This document shows positions 43,913 to 44,016 of a stretch of 44,016 nucleotides of DNA, piece by piece. The stretch comes from Deltaproteobacteria bacterium (GTDB taxonomy: Bacteria > Myxococcota_A > UBA9160 > SMWR01), in NCBI GenBank assembly GCA_002729515.1, contig PBYF01000136.1, positions 1-44,016 of the forward strand, given 5' to 3'. Position numbers and translations under genes: made by a program. The notes under the pieces were generated by a model. That model was not told where the DNA came from. It worked only from the letters and a program-made list of their open reading frames with translations, and did not search any database. How positions within the stretch are numbered: position 1 is the first letter of the stretch; every line of letters starts with the position of its first letter.

Positions 43913-44016
43913 CGCTCTTCCCCCTCGGACTCCCGCCACGGCAGATCTTCCGCCTCGGACTCCCGCCACGGCAGATCTTCCGCCTCGGACTCCCGCCACG
44001 GCAGATCTTCCGCCTC
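43909..44016 (-). CDS. C-terminal tail of an upstream gene (partial), repeat-bearing
   Basis: Open to the right window edge, 35 residues visible: three copies of AEDLPWRESE, then GEER and a TGA at 43909-43911. It is upstream of rbfA, where infB or a YlxP/DUF503 gene is usual, but nothing visible identifies it. The case for this frame is the stop-start overlap with rbfA and the acidic, hydrophilic repeat; the other frames give Gly/Arg-rich repeats. Confidence 0.5.
   Translation of the reverse strand, partial: EAEDLPWRESEAEDLPWRESEAEDLPWRESEGEER
43924..44016. repeat. 30-bp tandem repeat at right window edge
   Basis: Three identical 30-bp units (43924-43953, 43954-43983, 43984-44013) plus 3 bases of a fourth, continuing off the edge. 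Being a multiple of three, it keeps reading frames open; it codes for AEDLPWRESE units in the most likely frame of the gene upstream of rbfA. Confidence 0.92.

Noticed and set aside
43924..44016. 30-bp repeats as a possible CRISPR array
   Set aside because: The copies are directly adjacent with no spacers and are in a coding frame.

Overview
The window looks like one 44-kb piece of a high-GC chromosome from an uncultured Gram-negative bacterium, probably of the old 'deltaproteobacterial' type (Myxococcota, Binatota or Desulfobacterota-like). The signs are a PilZ/DUF4388 protein of myxobacterial style, an LLM-class (F420-type) oxidoreductase, an Rsb stress module, lipoprotein and outer-surface glycan genes, and very tight packing. 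No exact taxon can be fixed from the sequence alone. There are no insertion sequences, phage genes or CRISPR arrays. Both ends of the window stop inside short tandem repeats (24 bp on the left, 30 bp on the right), which suggests assembly breaks.

Layout. 0.1-4.3 kb: two SurA/PpiC-type foldases and a HupE/UreJ membrane protein, with an inverted LLM oxidoreductase between the foldases. 4.2-15.7 kb: a cell-surface glycan region with a lipoprotein, three GT-C-type membrane proteins, an SDR, a four-gene overlapping operon (GT2, epimerase, DegT aminotransferase, GT87-like) that resembles the logic of the arn lipid A pathway, and a large polytopic protein of unknown function. 16.2-20.8 kb: a six-gene stressosome operon (rsbR, rsbS, rsbT, a second RsbT-like ATPase, an RsbX-like phosphatase and a hybrid histidine kinase whose N-terminus is an RsbU-type RsbT-binding domain). 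It is visibly less GC-rich than its surroundings. 21.1-23.9 kb: tRNA-Gly(GCC), a nucleotide-sugar dehydrogenase, pgsA and a lytic transglycosylase. 24.0-27.7 kb: nadB, an SDR and a double PilZ-like/DUF4388 protein. 27.8-38.4 kb: purine synthesis (a glutamine synthetase-like gene, purF, purL, purQ; divergent purC with pgi; purB, purS and a YkgJ-type cysteine-cluster gene). 38.4-44.0 kb: housekeeping genes on the minus strand, in transcription order an unidentified upstream gene, rbfA, truB, rpsO, pnp, dut, cdsA, then purB.

How it works together. All purine-pathway subunits of FGAM synthase (PurS, PurQ, PurL) are present but split over two operons. The rbfA-truB-rpsO-pnp block is the usual ribosome-maturation/RNA-decay operon, with a long stem-loop in the pnp leader that fits RNase III/PNPase autoregulation. 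The stressosome has no sigma-factor cascade in view; RsbT released from it should dock on the RsbU-like domain of the histidine kinase, so the output would be phosphotransfer. Genes in operons are joined again and again by four-base stop/start overlaps (NTGA). In two places the only sensible start in that overlap is CTG (cdsA, rbfA).
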